This document shows, piece after piece, positions 1 through 9,496 of a stretch of DNA of 64,000 nucleotides. The stretch comes from Aeromicrobium camelliae (lineage in GTDB: Bacteria > Actinomycetota > Actinomycetes > Propionibacteriales > Nocardioidaceae), in contig NZ_RQJX01000006.1 in NCBI RefSeq assembly GCF_003850045.1, positions 84,988 to 148,987 on the forward strand. Reading direction: 5' to 3'. The stretch's first letter is position 1; each line of letters starts with the position of its first letter. The translations under genes were made by a program, and so were the position numbers. Below the pieces are notes generated by a model. The model did not search any database. It was not told where the DNA came from and saw only the letters and a list, made by a program, of their open reading frames with translations.

Positions 1-713
1 GCGTACGTGGAGAACTTGAAGCCCTTGGTGTAGTCGAACTTCTCGACCGCGCGGATCAGACCGAGGTTGCCCTCCTGGATGAGGTCCAGGAACAGCATGC
101 CGCGGCCGGTGTAGCGCTTGGCGAGCGAGACGACGAGACGCAGGTTGGCCTCGAGCAGGTGGTTCTTGGCCCGGCGCCCGTCGACGACGATCCACTCGAG
201 CTCTTCGCGGGTCTTGTCCGAGATGCGCCCGCCCTTGGCGAGCTTCTCCTCGGCGAACAGGCCGGCCTCGATGCGCTTGGCGAGCTCGACCTCCTCGCCG
301 GCGGTCAGCAGCGAGACCTTGCCGATCTGCTTGAGGTAGTCCTTGACCGGGTCGGCCGTGGCACCGGCGACCATGACCTGCTGGGCAGGCTCATCGGTGT
401 CGTCGGCGGTCGACAGCGTGAAGCTGGACTCCTCGTCCTCCTTCAGCGTCGGGTCGGTCGCCAGATCCTTCTCGAACTCCTCGTCCGAGATATCGGGCAG
501 GACCTTCTTGCCATTGGCATCGACCTTGGCGGCTTCGGGAACTTCCAGCGCGCCCGCGAGGTCGATCGTCTCCTCCAGGACCTCTGCGGCCTTCTTGGCC
601 GCGGGCTTCTTCGCTGGTGCCTTCTTCACCGCCGGCTTCTTGGCTGCGGCTGCCTTCTTGGCGGGAGCCTTGGCGGCGGCCGTCTTCTTCGTCGAGCCAG
701 CTGCTGGAGTCAC
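1..713 (-). CDS. sigA: Principal RNA polymerase sigma factor (RpoD/SigA/HrdB), N-terminal part, 3' end outside the window
   Basis: Primary sigma-70 factor for housekeeping transcription. Reading the minus strand from a GTG at 713 gives a Lys/Ala/Pro-rich low-complexity N-terminus ([13 protein letters not shown]), then an acidic linker, then region 1.2 ([16 protein letters not shown]) and region 2 ([18 protein letters not shown], then [20 protein letters not shown] and GFKFSTYA). The reading frame continues off the left edge, so regions 2.4 to 4.2 are missing here. The GTG was chosen because the upstream ATG runs into TGA after two codons and a GAGG lies about 12 nt upstream. The Lys/Ala-rich extension before region 1.2 is normal for actinobacterial SigA/HrdB. 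About 110 nt without a gene separate it from the next one. Confidence 0.93.
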   Translation of the reverse strand, partial: MTPAAGSTKKTAAAKAPAKKAAAAKKPAVKKAPAKKPAAKKAAEVLEETIDLAGALEVPEAAKVDANGKKVLPDISDEEFEKDLATDPTLKEDEESSFTLSTADDTDEPAQQVMVAGATADPVKDYLKQIGKVSLLTAGEEVELAKRIEAGLFAEEKLAKGGRISDKTREELEWIVVDGRRAKNHLLEANLRLVVSLAKRYTGRGMLFLDLIQEGNLGLIRAVEKFDYTKGFKFSTY

Positions 714-825
714 CGGGACATCAACCTCGCATCATCGAGTCGAGGGCGCAACAAAGAGCCCTCTGGTCAACCTCTGCGCACTAGTGTGCCACGCCACCCC
801 AACGCGTGAATCACCCGTCGGCGGT

Positions 826-2304
826 TCAGCCGCGATGGGGCCAGGTATGCACTGGTTCCCCGGTCAACATGTGCTCTCGATACTCCACCGTGAGGTCGCG
901 CAGAGCCGCGAGCCGGTCGGTCGCGGCCATCGGGTGACGCCGGAATGCCTCGATCATCCAGGTCGCTCCGTTGCGTCCCGTGAGACACCGTTGTTCGATG
1001 ATGCCGAGAAGCCGATCGGCGACATCCTGGTCCACAGCGCTGGACTCCAGACCGGCGTGCGCGAGCGGCAGCAGATGGCGCAAGACGAGTTCGCGGGCTG
1101 GCACGGCACCGACGTTCGGCCACACCAGCTCGGTCTCGATGCCCGTGCGGGCGGCGGCGTGGAAGTTCTCCTCGGCCGCCGCGAACGGCATCTGGGACCA
1201 GACCGGCCGCTCCGCCAGCACCAGGGCCTTGACGAGGCCGTAGAAGAACGCAGCGTTCGCCAGCGCATCGACGACCGTAGGACCGGCCGGCAGCAGCCGG
1301 TTCTCGATCCGCAAGTGCGGCCGGCCGTCCGCAACGTCGTAGATGGGACGGTTCCAGCGGTAGATCGTGCCGTTGTGCAACTTCAGCTCGGCCAGGCTCG
1401 GGATGCGTCCAGCCGCCAGTTCCTCGACCGGATCCTCCTCCTCAACGACCGGCAGCAGCGCCGGGAAGTACTTGGAGTTCTCCTCGAACAGGTCGAAGAC
1501 CGAGGTGATCCAGCGCTCACCGAACCACACGCGCGGACGCACGCCCTGCACCTTGAGCTCCTCGCTGCGGGTGTCGGTGGCCTGCTCGAACAGCGCGATG
1601 CGCGTCTCGTGCCACAGTTGCCGCCCGAGCAGGAACGGCGAGTTGGCGCCCACTGCCAGCTGGACCCCGGCGACGGCCTGGGAGGCGTTCCAGGCCGCGC
1701 CGAACTCGTCCGGCTCGACCTGCAGGTGCAGCTGGGTGCTCGTGCACGCGGCCTCGGGGATGATCGTGTCGGTCGTCGTGGCGAGCCGGTCGACGCCGTC
1801 GATCTCGATCTCGATGTCCTCTCCGCGCGCGGCGAGGATCTGGTCGGACAGCAGGTGGTAGCGGGGGTTGGCGGAGATCGCGTCGCCCGTGAAGTGCGAC
1901 TCCTGCAGCGTGGGCAGGATGCCGATCATCAGGAGGCGGGCGTCCACGGCCGTCGCCCGGCGATCGGCGTGCATGAGGTCGTCGCGCAGCTTGTCGGCGA
2001 TCTTCGCGAGCCCCCGGCCACCGATCTCCACGGGCGGCACGTTGACCTCGAGGTTGAAGAGGCCGAGTTCGGTCTGGAAGTCCTCGTCGGCGATGCGGTC
2101 CAGCGCCTCGGCGTTGCGCAGAGCGGGGTCCCCGGCGGCGTCGACGAGGTTGAACTCCACCTCGATGCCGATCTGGGGGTGATCGACCGAGAAGTCCTCC
2201 TCGCTCAGCATGGAGGCGAGGGCGTCCAGGCATCTGCGGACCTTGGCGCGGTAACGGGTGCGGTCCTCCCGCGTGAACTCACGGGCGTCGACGTCTTGTC
2301 CCAT
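826..2304 (-). CDS. Glutamate–cysteine ligase family (GCS2-type carboxylate–amine ligase)
   Basis: A 492-aa protein of the ATP-dependent glutamate–cysteine ligase 2 superfamily, which forms an amide between a glutamate carboxylate and an amine. Family signs are the GIEVEFNLV stretch near residue 47, the FNLEVNVPP segment around residue 85, the HLQVEP motif near residue 200 and LRIENRLLPAGPT near residue 335, which resemble the ATP/Mg and substrate-binding strands of the fold. It starts at ATG and the length fits the roughly 500-aa actinobacterial clade. That clade is usually annotated as glutamate–cysteine ligase, although most actinobacteria make mycothiol, not glutathione, so the true amine substrate is unknown. 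It lies 21 nt downstream of the DUF4192 gene on the same strand and may be co-transcribed with it. Confidence 0.85.
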   Translation of the reverse strand: MGQDVDAREFTREDRTRYRAKVRRCLDALASMLSEEDFSVDHPQIGIEVEFNLVDAAGDPALRNAEALDRIADEDFQTELGLFNLEVNVPPVEIGGRGLAKIADKLRDDLMHADRRATAVDARLLMIGILPTLQESHFTGDAISANPRYHLLSDQILAARGEDIEIEIDGVDRLATTTDTIIPEAACTSTQLHLQVEPDEFGAAWNASQAVAGVQLAVGANSPFLLGRQLWHETRIALFEQATDTRSEELKVQGVRPRVWFGERWITSVFDLFEENSKYFPALLPVVEEEDPVEELAAGRIPSLAELKLHNGTIYRWNRPIYDVADGRPHLRIENRLLPAGPTVVDALANAAFFYGLVKALVLAERPVWSQMPFAAAEENFHAAARTGIETELVWPNVGAVPARELVLRHLLPLAHAGLESSAVDQDVADRLLGIIEQRCLTGRNGATWMIEAFRRHPMAATDRLAALRDLTVEYREHMLTGEPVHTWPHRG

Positions 2305-2325
2305 GCACGTCAGCGTAGAGAAGAA

Positions 2326-3318
2326 TCACGCACTCCGTCGGGTGACGACGTCAGGTCCGACATCGGCGTCGGCCTGCGCGAAGTCGGCCCATCGCGCCGG
2401 GTTCACGCCATGCGAGACGAGGGTCAACAACAGGTTGGCCATCGAGTAGGAGGGGGCGATCCGCTGCGCCCGTTCCAGCGCCACCACCGCACGCGCTCCG
2501 TCGCCCCATATCCACGCGGAGAACCCGGCAAGACAGAGTGCGGGCACCGACATGGCCTCGGGCATCCGCCGCGCCACCGAGCACCAGAGACCATGCATCC
2601 GGGGCGCGTTCTCCCGGTCGATGCGCAGCCACGCCGCGTCCCGCGCCGGTATCGAGGTGACGAGGACGCCCAGCCGCACGAGTTCGCCGTCGGCGTAATC
2701 GTGATCACCGGCCAGCAGACGCTCGACCTGGCCGATCTCGCCCGCGGGGTCGCCTCGATGGCACGCGTCCTCGAGCGCGGTGAACGCGGCGTCGTGCATC
2801 CAGTCCTGCCGCGGACCGCTCAACGGCGCGATCTCGTCGTAGAGCGCGTCGCGGTCCTCGAGCACGGTCAGCCCGGCCGCTACGGCGGATACACGTGCGG
2901 CGTGCACGTCGGACAACTCGTAGGGCTCCCCCTCGGACGGACAGTCGGGAAGATCGGTCCACAGACGCTGGTCGGTCGCCCAGATCTTCAGGCGCACCGG
3001 TAGCGACCCGAGCCGCTCGCCGACCGCATGCAGCAACTCCTCGGCCACCGCAGGGTTCTCGCTCAGCCCGATGAGGATCACCGCCTCGTCGGCGTTGCGC
3101 CGCAGGTGCTCGGCGACGACGGCTGCGACCTGCTCGTCGTCGGAACGCCGCTCGGGGATGTCGATGCGCAACCGGAAGCCGAAGCGGTTGCGGGGGCCGC
3201 TCACGCAGAGCCCGATGATCGACTCGCGGGGCACGAAGCCGAAGAGGGCGGGCACGGCGTTGAGCAGATCTTCGAAGGTATGGGCGCGGTACAGGGGCGG
3301 GTCCTGGGATCGAGTCAT
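2326..3318 (-). CDS. DUF4192 domain protein
   Basis: A 330-aa cytoplasmic protein recognised as DUF4192, a family of unknown function common in actinobacteria. The N-terminal signature is a short strand followed by LNAVPALFGFVPRESIIGLCV (residues about 20–40) and a GFRLRIDIP strand. The C-terminal half is alpha-helical (SVPALCLAGFSAWIWGDGARA…), reminiscent of TPR-like helices. The open frame extends 111 codons further upstream, but the ATG at 3318 is preferred: it has a GAGG about 8 nt upstream and the conserved domain begins just after it, whereas the extension overlaps the dinB start on the other strand. It is divergent from dinB. No enzymatic motif is evident and its role is not known. Confidence 0.8.
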   Translation of the reverse strand: MTRSQDPPLYRAHTFEDLLNAVPALFGFVPRESIIGLCVSGPRNRFGFRLRIDIPERRSDDEQVAAVVAEHLRRNADEAVILIGLSENPAVAEELLHAVGERLGSLPVRLKIWATDQRLWTDLPDCPSEGEPYELSDVHAARVSAVAAGLTVLEDRDALYDEIAPLSGPRQDWMHDAAFTALEDACHRGDPAGEIGQVERLLAGDHDYADGELVRLGVLVTSIPARDAAWLRIDRENAPRMHGLWCSVARRMPEAMSVPALCLAGFSAWIWGDGARAVVALERAQRIAPSYSMANLLLTLVSHGVNPARWADFAQADADVGPDVVTRRSA

Positions 3319-3441
3319 ATCCCGAGCCTCGACGTCGCAGCGCCCGCGGTGAAGAAGCCCCGATGCAGCCTGTGGACGCGCGGAGGTGAGCTCATGCTTG
3401 TGGATGCGGGAACTGTCCGGAGTGCACGACACAATGGACTC

Positions 3442-4764
3442 ATGCGCGCCACGGCATCGATCCTCCATGTGGATCTCGACGCCTTCTTCGCAGCCGTGGA
3501 GCAGCGTGACAAGCCGTCGCTGCGCGGCAAGCCGGTGATCGTGGGGGGTATCGGCGGCCGCGGCGTGGTCTCCACCGCCTCTTACGAGGCGCGCAGGTTC
3601 GGTGTCCGGTCCGCCATGAGCATGGCCGAGGCTCGCGGGCGCTGTCCGCACGCGGCGTTCCTCGCCGGCCGCTTCGACGCCTACCGCGAGGCGTCGCGCA
3701 TCGTCATGGAACGGCTACGCGAGCTCTCACCCCTGGTCCAGCCGCTGTCACTCGACGAGGCATTCGTCGACCTTGCCGCCAACCCGGACTTCGATCCCGA
3801 CGACCTCGAATCGCTCGTCGTCCAACTGCGTGCCGACATCACCGAACGGACTCACGGGCTCACCTGTTCGGTGGGCGTGGCCAGTTCGAAGTTTCTGGCC
3901 AAGATCGCCAGCGAACTCAACAAGCCCGACGGCCACTTCATCGCCCATCCAGGAACCGAACTCGAACTCTTGGCGCCGATGCAGGTCACCGCCATCCCCG
4001 GCGTCGGCCCCGCGACGGCCGAACGATTGCGGCGCCTCGGCGTCGAGACGATCGAGCAGCTGCGCGCACTGAGCCTCGACGAACTGACGCGCTCGCTGGG
4101 AACGGCGAGCGGTCGCTCGCTGTTCCATCTCGCCCGCGGCGAGGACGACCGTCCTGTCGAGGCGCATCGTGAGGCCAAGTCCGTCAGCGTCGAGGACACG
4201 TTCCCGGTCGATATCGCCGATCGTGCCGAGCTGGCCTCTGTCACCGACACGCTGGCGCGGACCGTCGCGCGCCGCCTCCGCGCCGCCGGACAGTCAGGCC
4301 GCACGGTGACGCTCAAGATGCGCCGGCACGACTTCGAGACGCACACCCGCTCCATCACGCTGCCGGGACCCACCGATCATCCGCGGGTCATCACCGACAC
4401 CGCTTTGGGTCTCCTCGCGGCGGCCGACGTCACCGGTGGCCTCCGGCTGCTCGGTGTCGGGGTCTCCGGGCTCACCGATTGGGTGCAGGACGACCTCTTC
4501 AGCGAGCCGCCCAGCGACGAGGACGACACTGCACCCCTCCCCCGCCGCGCCGTCCGGCATCAACCCGAACGCACATGGGTGGCCGGCATGGACGTCACCC
4601 ACACCGAGCACGGCGACGGGTGGGTGTGGGGCGCCGGGCTCGGGCGCGTCACGGTGCGCTTCGAGACACGGCTGACGCCGTCCGGACCCATCATGACGTT
4701 CGCCGACGACGACCCCGCACTCTCGGCTCGCGCGTCCGCCCCGGCCGGTACGGTCGAGGCATGA
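3442..4764 (+). CDS. dinB: DNA polymerase IV (Y-family translesion polymerase)
   Basis: Error-prone Y-family polymerase for bypass of damaged template. The 440-aa product starts ILHVDLDAFFAAVEQRD (palm, first catalytic Asp), contains SYEARRFGVRSAM (finger contact), LSLDEAFVD (second catalytic Asp/Glu), GVASSKFLAKIAS, and the IPGVGPATAERLRRLGV helix-hairpin-helix in the thumb, followed by the little-finger domain. A QDDLF pentapeptide at residues 349–353 fits a beta-clamp binding motif, and about 85 residues follow it. The frame is open far upstream, but the conserved N-terminus fixes the ATG at 3442. Its last codons overlap the oligopeptidase start by ATGA. No LexA-like box is visible in the 120 nt upstream. 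Confidence 0.95.
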   Translation: MRATASILHVDLDAFFAAVEQRDKPSLRGKPVIVGGIGGRGVVSTASYEARRFGVRSAMSMAEARGRCPHAAFLAGRFDAYREASRIVMERLRELSPLVQPLSLDEAFVDLAANPDFDPDDLESLVVQLRADITERTHGLTCSVGVASSKFLAKIASELNKPDGHFIAHPGTELELLAPMQVTAIPGVGPATAERLRRLGVETIEQLRALSLDELTRSLGTASGRSLFHLARGEDDRPVEAHREAKSVSVEDTFPVDIADRAELASVTDTLARTVARRLRAAGQSGRTVTLKMRRHDFETHTRSITLPGPTDHPRVITDTALGLLAAADVTGGLRLLGVGVSGLTDWVQDDLFSEPPSDEDDTAPLPRRAVRHQPERTWVAGMDVTHTEHGDGWVWGAGLGRVTVRFETRLTPSGPIMTFADDDPALSARASAPAGTVEA

Positions 4765-6866
4765 CCCAGCCCCCGCTCGCCGAACGCCGCCCCACGACTC
4801 GCGTCCACCACGGCGACTCCGTCGTCGACGAGTACGAGTGGCTCAGGGACAAGGAGGACCCGGCCACCATCGCGTATCTGGAGGCCGAGAACGCGTACGC
4901 CGAGCAGCAGACCGCGCACCTGGCCGGTCTGCGCGAGCAGATCTTCGACGAGATCAAGTCGCGCACGCAGGAGACCGATCTCTCCGTCCCGGTCCGGCAC
5001 GGTGACTGGTGGTACTACACCCGCACCCGCGAGGGACAGCAGTACGCGATCCGCTGCCGTTGCCCGATCACCGACCGCGACGACTGGACCCCTCCCACGC
5101 TGGACGGTGAGGCCCCCATCGAGGGCGAGGAGATCCTGCTCGACGCGAACGTGGAGGCGCAGGGGCACGAGTTCTTCTCGCTGGGCGCCTTCAGCCTCAG
5201 CGACGACGACGCCCTGCTCGCGTGGTCGGTCGACACCACCGGCGACGAGCGGTACACCATCCGGATCAAGGACGTCCGCACCGGAAAGCTGCTCGGCGAC
5301 GAGATCACCGGGGCGGCCGCCGGCGCCACCTGGTCCGCCGACGGGAGCCACCTGTTCTACACCGTCGTCGACGACGCCTGGCGGCCGTACCAGGTGTGGC
5401 GCCACCGGGTGGGAGCCGACGAGTCCGACGTCCTCGTGTTCGAGGAGCCCGACGAGCGCTACTTCGTCGGGGTCGGCCGATCGCAGTCCGAGCGGTACCT
5501 CGTCATCAGCGTCGGGTCCAAGATCACCAGCGAATCCCGCGTACTCGAGGCGGACGACCCGACGGGTGAGTTCCGCGTCGTCCTGCCGCGCCGCGAGGGT
5601 GTCGAGTACGGCATCGAGCACGTCGTCGTCGACGGACAGGACCACTTCCTGCTGCTCCACAACGAGGGCGCGCCCAACTTCGAGCTGGCCGTCGTCCCCG
5701 TCGACGATCCGACTCAGCGCACGGTCGTGATCCCCGCCGACGACACGACGCGACTCGACGACGTCGACGTGTTCAAGCGGTTCGTGGCCGTCAGTTATCG
5801 CCGCGAGGCGCTCACCCGCGTGGCCATCATGCCGATCGTCGACGGCGGGTTCGGCCCGCTCGAGGAGATCACGTTCGAGGAGGAATTGTTCTCCTGCGGC
5901 GTCGGCGCCAACGCCGAGTGGGACCCTCCGTTCCTACGCCTCGGATACACCTCGTTCGTCACGCCCGGTTCGGTCTACGACTACGACCTCGCGAGCGGCA
6001 CGCTGGTGCTGCGGCGTCAGGTCCCGGTGCTCGGCGGCTACGACCCGGCGCAGTACCGCCAGGAACGCGCCTGGGCGACCGCCGACGACGGCACGCGCGT
6101 ACCGATCTCCATCGTCTACCGCCACGACACACCGCGCGACGGCACCGCCCCCGCGTTGCTCTACGGGTACGGGTCCTACGAGGCGTCGATGGACCCGGGC
6201 TTCTCCATCCCGCGGCTGAGCCTGCTCGACCGCGGCTTCGTGTACGCCGTCGCGCACGTGCGCGGCGGCGGCGAGATGGGGCGCCACTGGTACGAGGACG
6301 GCAAACTGCTGGCGAAGCGCAACACGTTCACCGACTTCATCGCCTGCGCGCACTACCTCGTCGACGCCGGATGGACGACCGCCGACCGGCTGGTCGCCGA
6401 GGGTGGCAGCGCCGGGGGTCTGCTCATGGGCGCGGTGGCCAACATGGCGCCAGACGCCTTCGCCGGCATCCTCGCCGAGGTCCCGTTCGTCGACGCCCTC
6501 ACCTCGATCCTCGACCCCTCGCTGCCGCTGACGGTCATCGAATGGGACGAGTGGGGCGATCCGCTGCACGATCCCGACGTCTACGCGTACATGAAGTCCT
6601 ACTCCCCGTACGAGAACGTCGGTCCCCACGCTTACCCCAGGATCTGCGCCGTCACCAGCCTCAACGACACCCGCGTGCTGTACGTCGAGCCGGCCAAATG
6701 GGTGGCCAAGCTGCGCAGCGTCGCGGTCACCGATCAGCCGATCCTGCTCAAGACCGAGATGTCCGCCGGGCACGGCGGTGTGAGCGGCCGCTACGCCGCG
6801 TGGCGCGAGCGGGCCTGGGAGCTCGCCTGGATCCTCGACGCTGCCGGCGCGGCCCCCACGACATAG
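4761..6866 (+). CDS. ptrB: Oligopeptidase B-type S9 family serine peptidase
   Basis: A 701-aa cytoplasmic serine peptidase of the prolyl oligopeptidase family, closest in organisation to oligopeptidase B, which cleaves short peptides after basic residues. The N-terminal half (about residues 70–430) is the beta-propeller gate and begins with the typical DEYEWLRDKEDPATIAYLEAEN cap sequence. The C-terminal alpha/beta-hydrolase has GGSAGG (Ser550), LNDTRV (Asp636) and SAGHGG (His671), a complete catalytic triad. ALLYGYGSYE and HVRGGGEMG are further family hallmarks. The ATG at 4761 overlaps the dinB stop by 4 nt, so translation is probably coupled, although the two functions are unrelated. Confidence 0.94.
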   Translation: MTQPPLAERRPTTRVHHGDSVVDEYEWLRDKEDPATIAYLEAENAYAEQQTAHLAGLREQIFDEIKSRTQETDLSVPVRHGDWWYYTRTREGQQYAIRCRCPITDRDDWTPPTLDGEAPIEGEEILLDANVEAQGHEFFSLGAFSLSDDDALLAWSVDTTGDERYTIRIKDVRTGKLLGDEITGAAAGATWSADGSHLFYTVVDDAWRPYQVWRHRVGADESDVLVFEEPDERYFVGVGRSQSERYLVISVGSKITSESRVLEADDPTGEFRVVLPRREGVEYGIEHVVVDGQDHFLLLHNEGAPNFELAVVPVDDPTQRTVVIPADDTTRLDDVDVFKRFVAVSYRREALTRVAIMPIVDGGFGPLEEITFEEELFSCGVGANAEWDPPFLRLGYTSFVTPGSVYDYDLASGTLVLRRQVPVLGGYDPAQYRQERAWATADDGTRVPISIVYRHDTPRDGTAPALLYGYGSYEASMDPGFSIPRLSLLDRGFVYAVAHVRGGGEMGRHWYEDGKLLAKRNTFTDFIACAHYLVDAGWTTADRLVAEGGSAGGLLMGAVANMAPDAFAGILAEVPFVDALTSILDPSLPLTVIEWDEWGDPLHDPDVYAYMKSYSPYENVGPHAYPRICAVTSLNDTRVLYVEPAKWVAKLRSVAVTDQPILLKTEMSAGHGGVSGRYAAWRERAWELAWILDAAGAAPTT

Positions 6867-6980
6867 GTTCCGGCCGTTTCGTTACGTCCGTCACAAGCTT
6901 GCTAAGAACCCGCTGAGAGCGGAATCCCCAGGGGGCGCCTGCCGTTGTACCAGGTGCAACCAAGTGATGGGAGACCCTCC

Positions 6981-7919
6981 GTGGACCACAACACCGACAT
7001 CGAAGGCAAGGACAGCGTCGGCATGTACCTCGCCGAGATCGCCCGCACGCCTCTGCTGGACGCAGAGCGTGAGGTCGAGCTGAGCAAGACCATCGAGGCC
7101 GGTCTGTTCGCGCGTCATCTCCTCGAGAGCGGCCGTGTCGGTCGCGCCAAGGGCGGTGCGCCGAAGCGCGCCACCCGTGAGGAGCTGGAGTGGCTCGCCG
7201 AAGAGGGCGACCGCGCCCTTCAGGAGTTCATCCAGGCCAACCTCCGCCTCGTCGTCTCGATCGCCCGTAAGTACGGGCGCGCTCAGATGCCGATGCTGGA
7301 TCTCATCCAGGAGGGCAACACCGGGCTCATCCGCGCGGTGGAGAAGTTCGACTACGTCAAGGGCTTCAAGTTCTCCACCTACGCCACCTGGTGGGTGCGC
7401 CAGGCGATCACCCGCGGCGTGGCCCAGCAGGCCCGCGTCGTGCGCCTTCCCGTGCATGTCGTGGAGGAGTTGAACCAGGTCTCCGGCGCCCGCCGCAACC
7501 TCGAGCGGGAGCTCGGGTACGACCCTGAGCCGGCCGAGATCGCGGCCGAGCTGGGCATGGATGTCGATCGTGTCATCGACCTGCTGTCGTGGGGCCGCGA
7601 TCACGTGAGCCTCGACTCCCCCGTCGACGACGAGGGCGACACGTCGCTCGGTGACCTGATCGCGCGTGACCCGATGCCGGGCCCGGACGCCGCTGCGCTC
7701 GACCACGCCGCGCGTGATCAGCTGCTCAACCTCGTCGATCACCTCGACGAGCGCGAGGCCGACATCGTCAAGGCGCGGTACGGCCTGCTCGACGGCCGTC
7801 AGCAGAAGCTCGCCGACATCGGCCGTCGCCACGGCATCTCCGCCGAGCGCGTCCGTCAGGTGGAGCGTCAGGCGCTGGCCAAGCTCCGAGCGATCGCCGA
7901 CCCCGAACTCGCCGCGTAA
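6981..7919 (+). CDS. sigB: SigB-like group 2 sigma-70 factor
   Basis: A 312-aa alternative, principal-like sigma factor with regions 1.2 to 4.2 but no long N-terminal extension. Region 1.2 is DSVGMYLAEIARTPLLD, region 2 contains [39 protein letters not shown] and FSTYATWWVRQAITRGVA, region 3 follows, and region 4 ends in ISAERVRQVERQALAKLR (recognition helix). GTG at 6981 was preferred over a TTG at 6945 because GGGAG sits 7 nt upstream and homologues start close to region 1.2. Known SigB-type factors serve stationary-phase or stress transcription. A second sigma-70 of the same family starts off the left of the window. Its TAA lies one base from the coaE stop on the opposite strand. Confidence 0.92.
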   Translation: MDHNTDIEGKDSVGMYLAEIARTPLLDAEREVELSKTIEAGLFARHLLESGRVGRAKGGAPKRATREELEWLAEEGDRALQEFIQANLRLVVSIARKYGRAQMPMLDLIQEGNTGLIRAVEKFDYVKGFKFSTYATWWVRQAITRGVAQQARVVRLPVHVVEELNQVSGARRNLERELGYDPEPAEIAAELGMDVDRVIDLLSWGRDHVSLDSPVDDEGDTSLGDLIARDPMPGPDAAALDHAARDQLLNLVDHLDEREADIVKARYGLLDGRQQKLADIGRRHGISAERVRQVERQALAKLRAIADPELAA

Positions 7920-7920
7920 A

Positions 7921-8523
7921 CTACGACGCGCTCGACCGGACGAGCTCGTCCCACAGACCCCCGACTGTGTGGACGAGCTCGTTCTTTGTGCCGCTGTTGT
8001 CGATCACGTGATCGGCGGCAGCGGCACGCTGCTCGCGCGACGCCTGGGCGGCGATCCGAGCACGGGCGTCGTCCTCGCTCATGCCACGGTCACGCACCAG
8101 CCGGTCGATCTGAATCTGTTCGGGAACGTCGACGACCAGCACGACGTCGCAGTGCTCGGCCGCACCCATCTCCACAAGCAGCGGATTGTCGTGGACGACG
8201 ATGCCGTCCTCTCCCGCCTCGCGCTCCAACTGCGCCGCCCGATCACGGATCGCCGGGTGCGTGATGGCCTCGAGGTCGCGCCGGGCATCCGGATCGGTGA
8301 AGACGATCGCACCGAGTGCGGGCCGGTTGAGCGTCCCGTCGGGGTGGAGCACGCTCGCGCCGAATCGCTCGGCGATCGCCGTCAGCGCCGGTTCGCCCGG
8401 TTCGACGACGTCGCGAGCCAGCTGGTCGTAGTCGATGACCACAGCACCGCGCTCACGCAGCAGCGCACTGACGGTGCTCTTGCCCGATCCGATACCGCCG
8501 GTGAGCCCGACGCGCAGCGTCAC
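7921..8523 (-). CDS. coaE: Dephospho-CoA kinase
   Basis: Last step of coenzyme A synthesis: ATP-dependent 3'-phosphorylation of dephospho-CoA. The 200-aa product begins RVGLTGGIGSGKSTVS (Walker A at residues 9–16), followed by VIDYDQLARDVVEPG with the family's Asp-rich segment, THPAIRD, and NPLLVEMG in place of the usual DIPLLFE. Length matches the family. Its ATG overlaps the stop of the upstream secreted-protein gene by 4 nt, and rpsA lies further upstream, the usual actinobacterial rpsA–coaE neighbourhood. It is convergent with sigB with a single base between stop codons. Confidence 0.94.
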   Translation of the reverse strand: MTLRVGLTGGIGSGKSTVSALLRERGAVVIDYDQLARDVVEPGEPALTAIAERFGASVLHPDGTLNRPALGAIVFTDPDARRDLEAITHPAIRDRAAQLEREAGEDGIVVHDNPLLVEMGAAEHCDVVLVVDVPEQIQIDRLVRDRGMSEDDARARIAAQASREQRAAAADHVIDNSGTKNELVHTVGGLWDELVRSSAS

Positions 8524-9416
8524 TGCGTGCCCGCCGAGCCGTACGTCGTCACGTGCACATGGTCGTAATGGTTGGCAGTCGTGCCACCACGGTCCTCCAT
8601 CGGGCGCCAGCCTTCGCTGGCGCGCTCGACCGACCAGATCTTCTGCTCGAAGATCAGATACTCGACGCCGAGCTCCGCCTGGTGCGCCTGCAGGAACTCC
8701 GCGATACGCCAGCCGCTCTCGCCCGTCACCATGATGTCGAGTGCCTGTCCGGTGGCGTGCTCGTGACGGCCGGCGACGCCGCCGTAGGTGCTCACCTCAG
8801 GGAAGGCGGCGCACACGGCACGGTGCACGGCGATGGTGTCCGGCAGCAGACCGCTCTCCACGTCCGAGCCGGTGGCGCACGGTGCGCTGGACAGGCCGAC
8901 GTTCTCCGGCTCGGGCTCCGGTTCGGGTTCCGGTGAGGGTTCGGGCTTCGGCTCCGTCTCCGACAGAACGTCGGCGGGCACCCAGCGCGGCAGATCGTTG
9001 TGCACGATCTGGCGATAGCCGTTCGCCTCCACGTCGGTGACAGTGACCTGCCCGCCCTTGCCGAGCGAGGCCAGCACGGGGGCGTCGTCCGCGGCCGCGG
9101 AGCGCACGTCGACGTCCTCGAGGAGGAACATGGCGCCGACCTGGTTCGTTTCACCGTCACCGGGAAGCGGGGGGCGTTCGACGCTGCGGCTGACCGGTGG
9201 TTCGGTGCGCGCGCCGAGCAGCGACGCCGAGATGATGTCGGACTGCTGGGAGGCGGCATCCGCTGCCGGCTGGGCCGGCGACGCGCCACCAAGGGTGGCG
9301 AGTGCGGCAGCGGCGACGGCAGTGATGCCGATGGCGGGAGCCGCGGCTGTCCGGGTGAGCCGCCGAGAATCGAAACGGCGACGGGATGTGACCTTGCGGT
9401 GTCCGGGGGTCGACAC
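8520..9416 (-). CDS. Secreted SH3-like / M15 (D,D-peptidase-like) protein
   Basis: A 298-aa exported protein. Residues about 22–50 form a basic-then-hydrophobic signal or anchor (RRLTRTAAAP… then an Ala-rich core). Residues 85–150 resemble a bacterial SH3 domain (DVDVRSAAADDAPVLASLGKG, WVPADVL). A Glu/Pro repeat linker follows (PEPSPEPEPEPEPE). The C-terminal about 120 residues carry HATGQALDIMV and HYDHVHV, which match the two zinc-binding motifs of LAS/M15 peptidases (HxxGxAxD and HxH). Peptidoglycan binding or turnover is therefore likely, although a catalytic Glu/His is not certain from the sequence alone. The GTG start has GTGAGG just upstream. The end overlaps coaE by 4 nt. Confidence 0.8.
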   Translation of the reverse strand: MSTPGHRKVTSRRRFDSRRLTRTAAAPAIGITAVAAAALATLGGASPAQPAADAASQQSDIISASLLGARTEPPVSRSVERPPLPGDGETNQVGAMFLLEDVDVRSAAADDAPVLASLGKGGQVTVTDVEANGYRQIVHNDLPRWVPADVLSETEPKPEPSPEPEPEPEPENVGLSSAPCATGSDVESGLLPDTIAVHRAVCAAFPEVSTYGGVAGRHEHATGQALDIMVTGESGWRIAEFLQAHQAELGVEYLIFEQKIWSVERASEGWRPMEDRGGTTANHYDHVHVTTYGSAGTQ

Positions 9417-9496
9417 AGCACCTCACTAGATGGTTGACAACCCGACCTACCCTACGGACCCGTCCCAAACGGTCAAGGGCGGTGTCCACACCGCGA

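Noticed and set aside
343..3003. A plus-strand open frame of about 886 codons
   Set aside because: It is the antisense shadow of sigA, the ligase gene and the DUF4192 gene, all of which have clear family sequences on the minus strand.
4479..4760. An upstream extension of the oligopeptidase gene
   Set aside because: It runs in another frame through the end of dinB; the ATG at 4761 has the family N-terminus and ATGA coupling.
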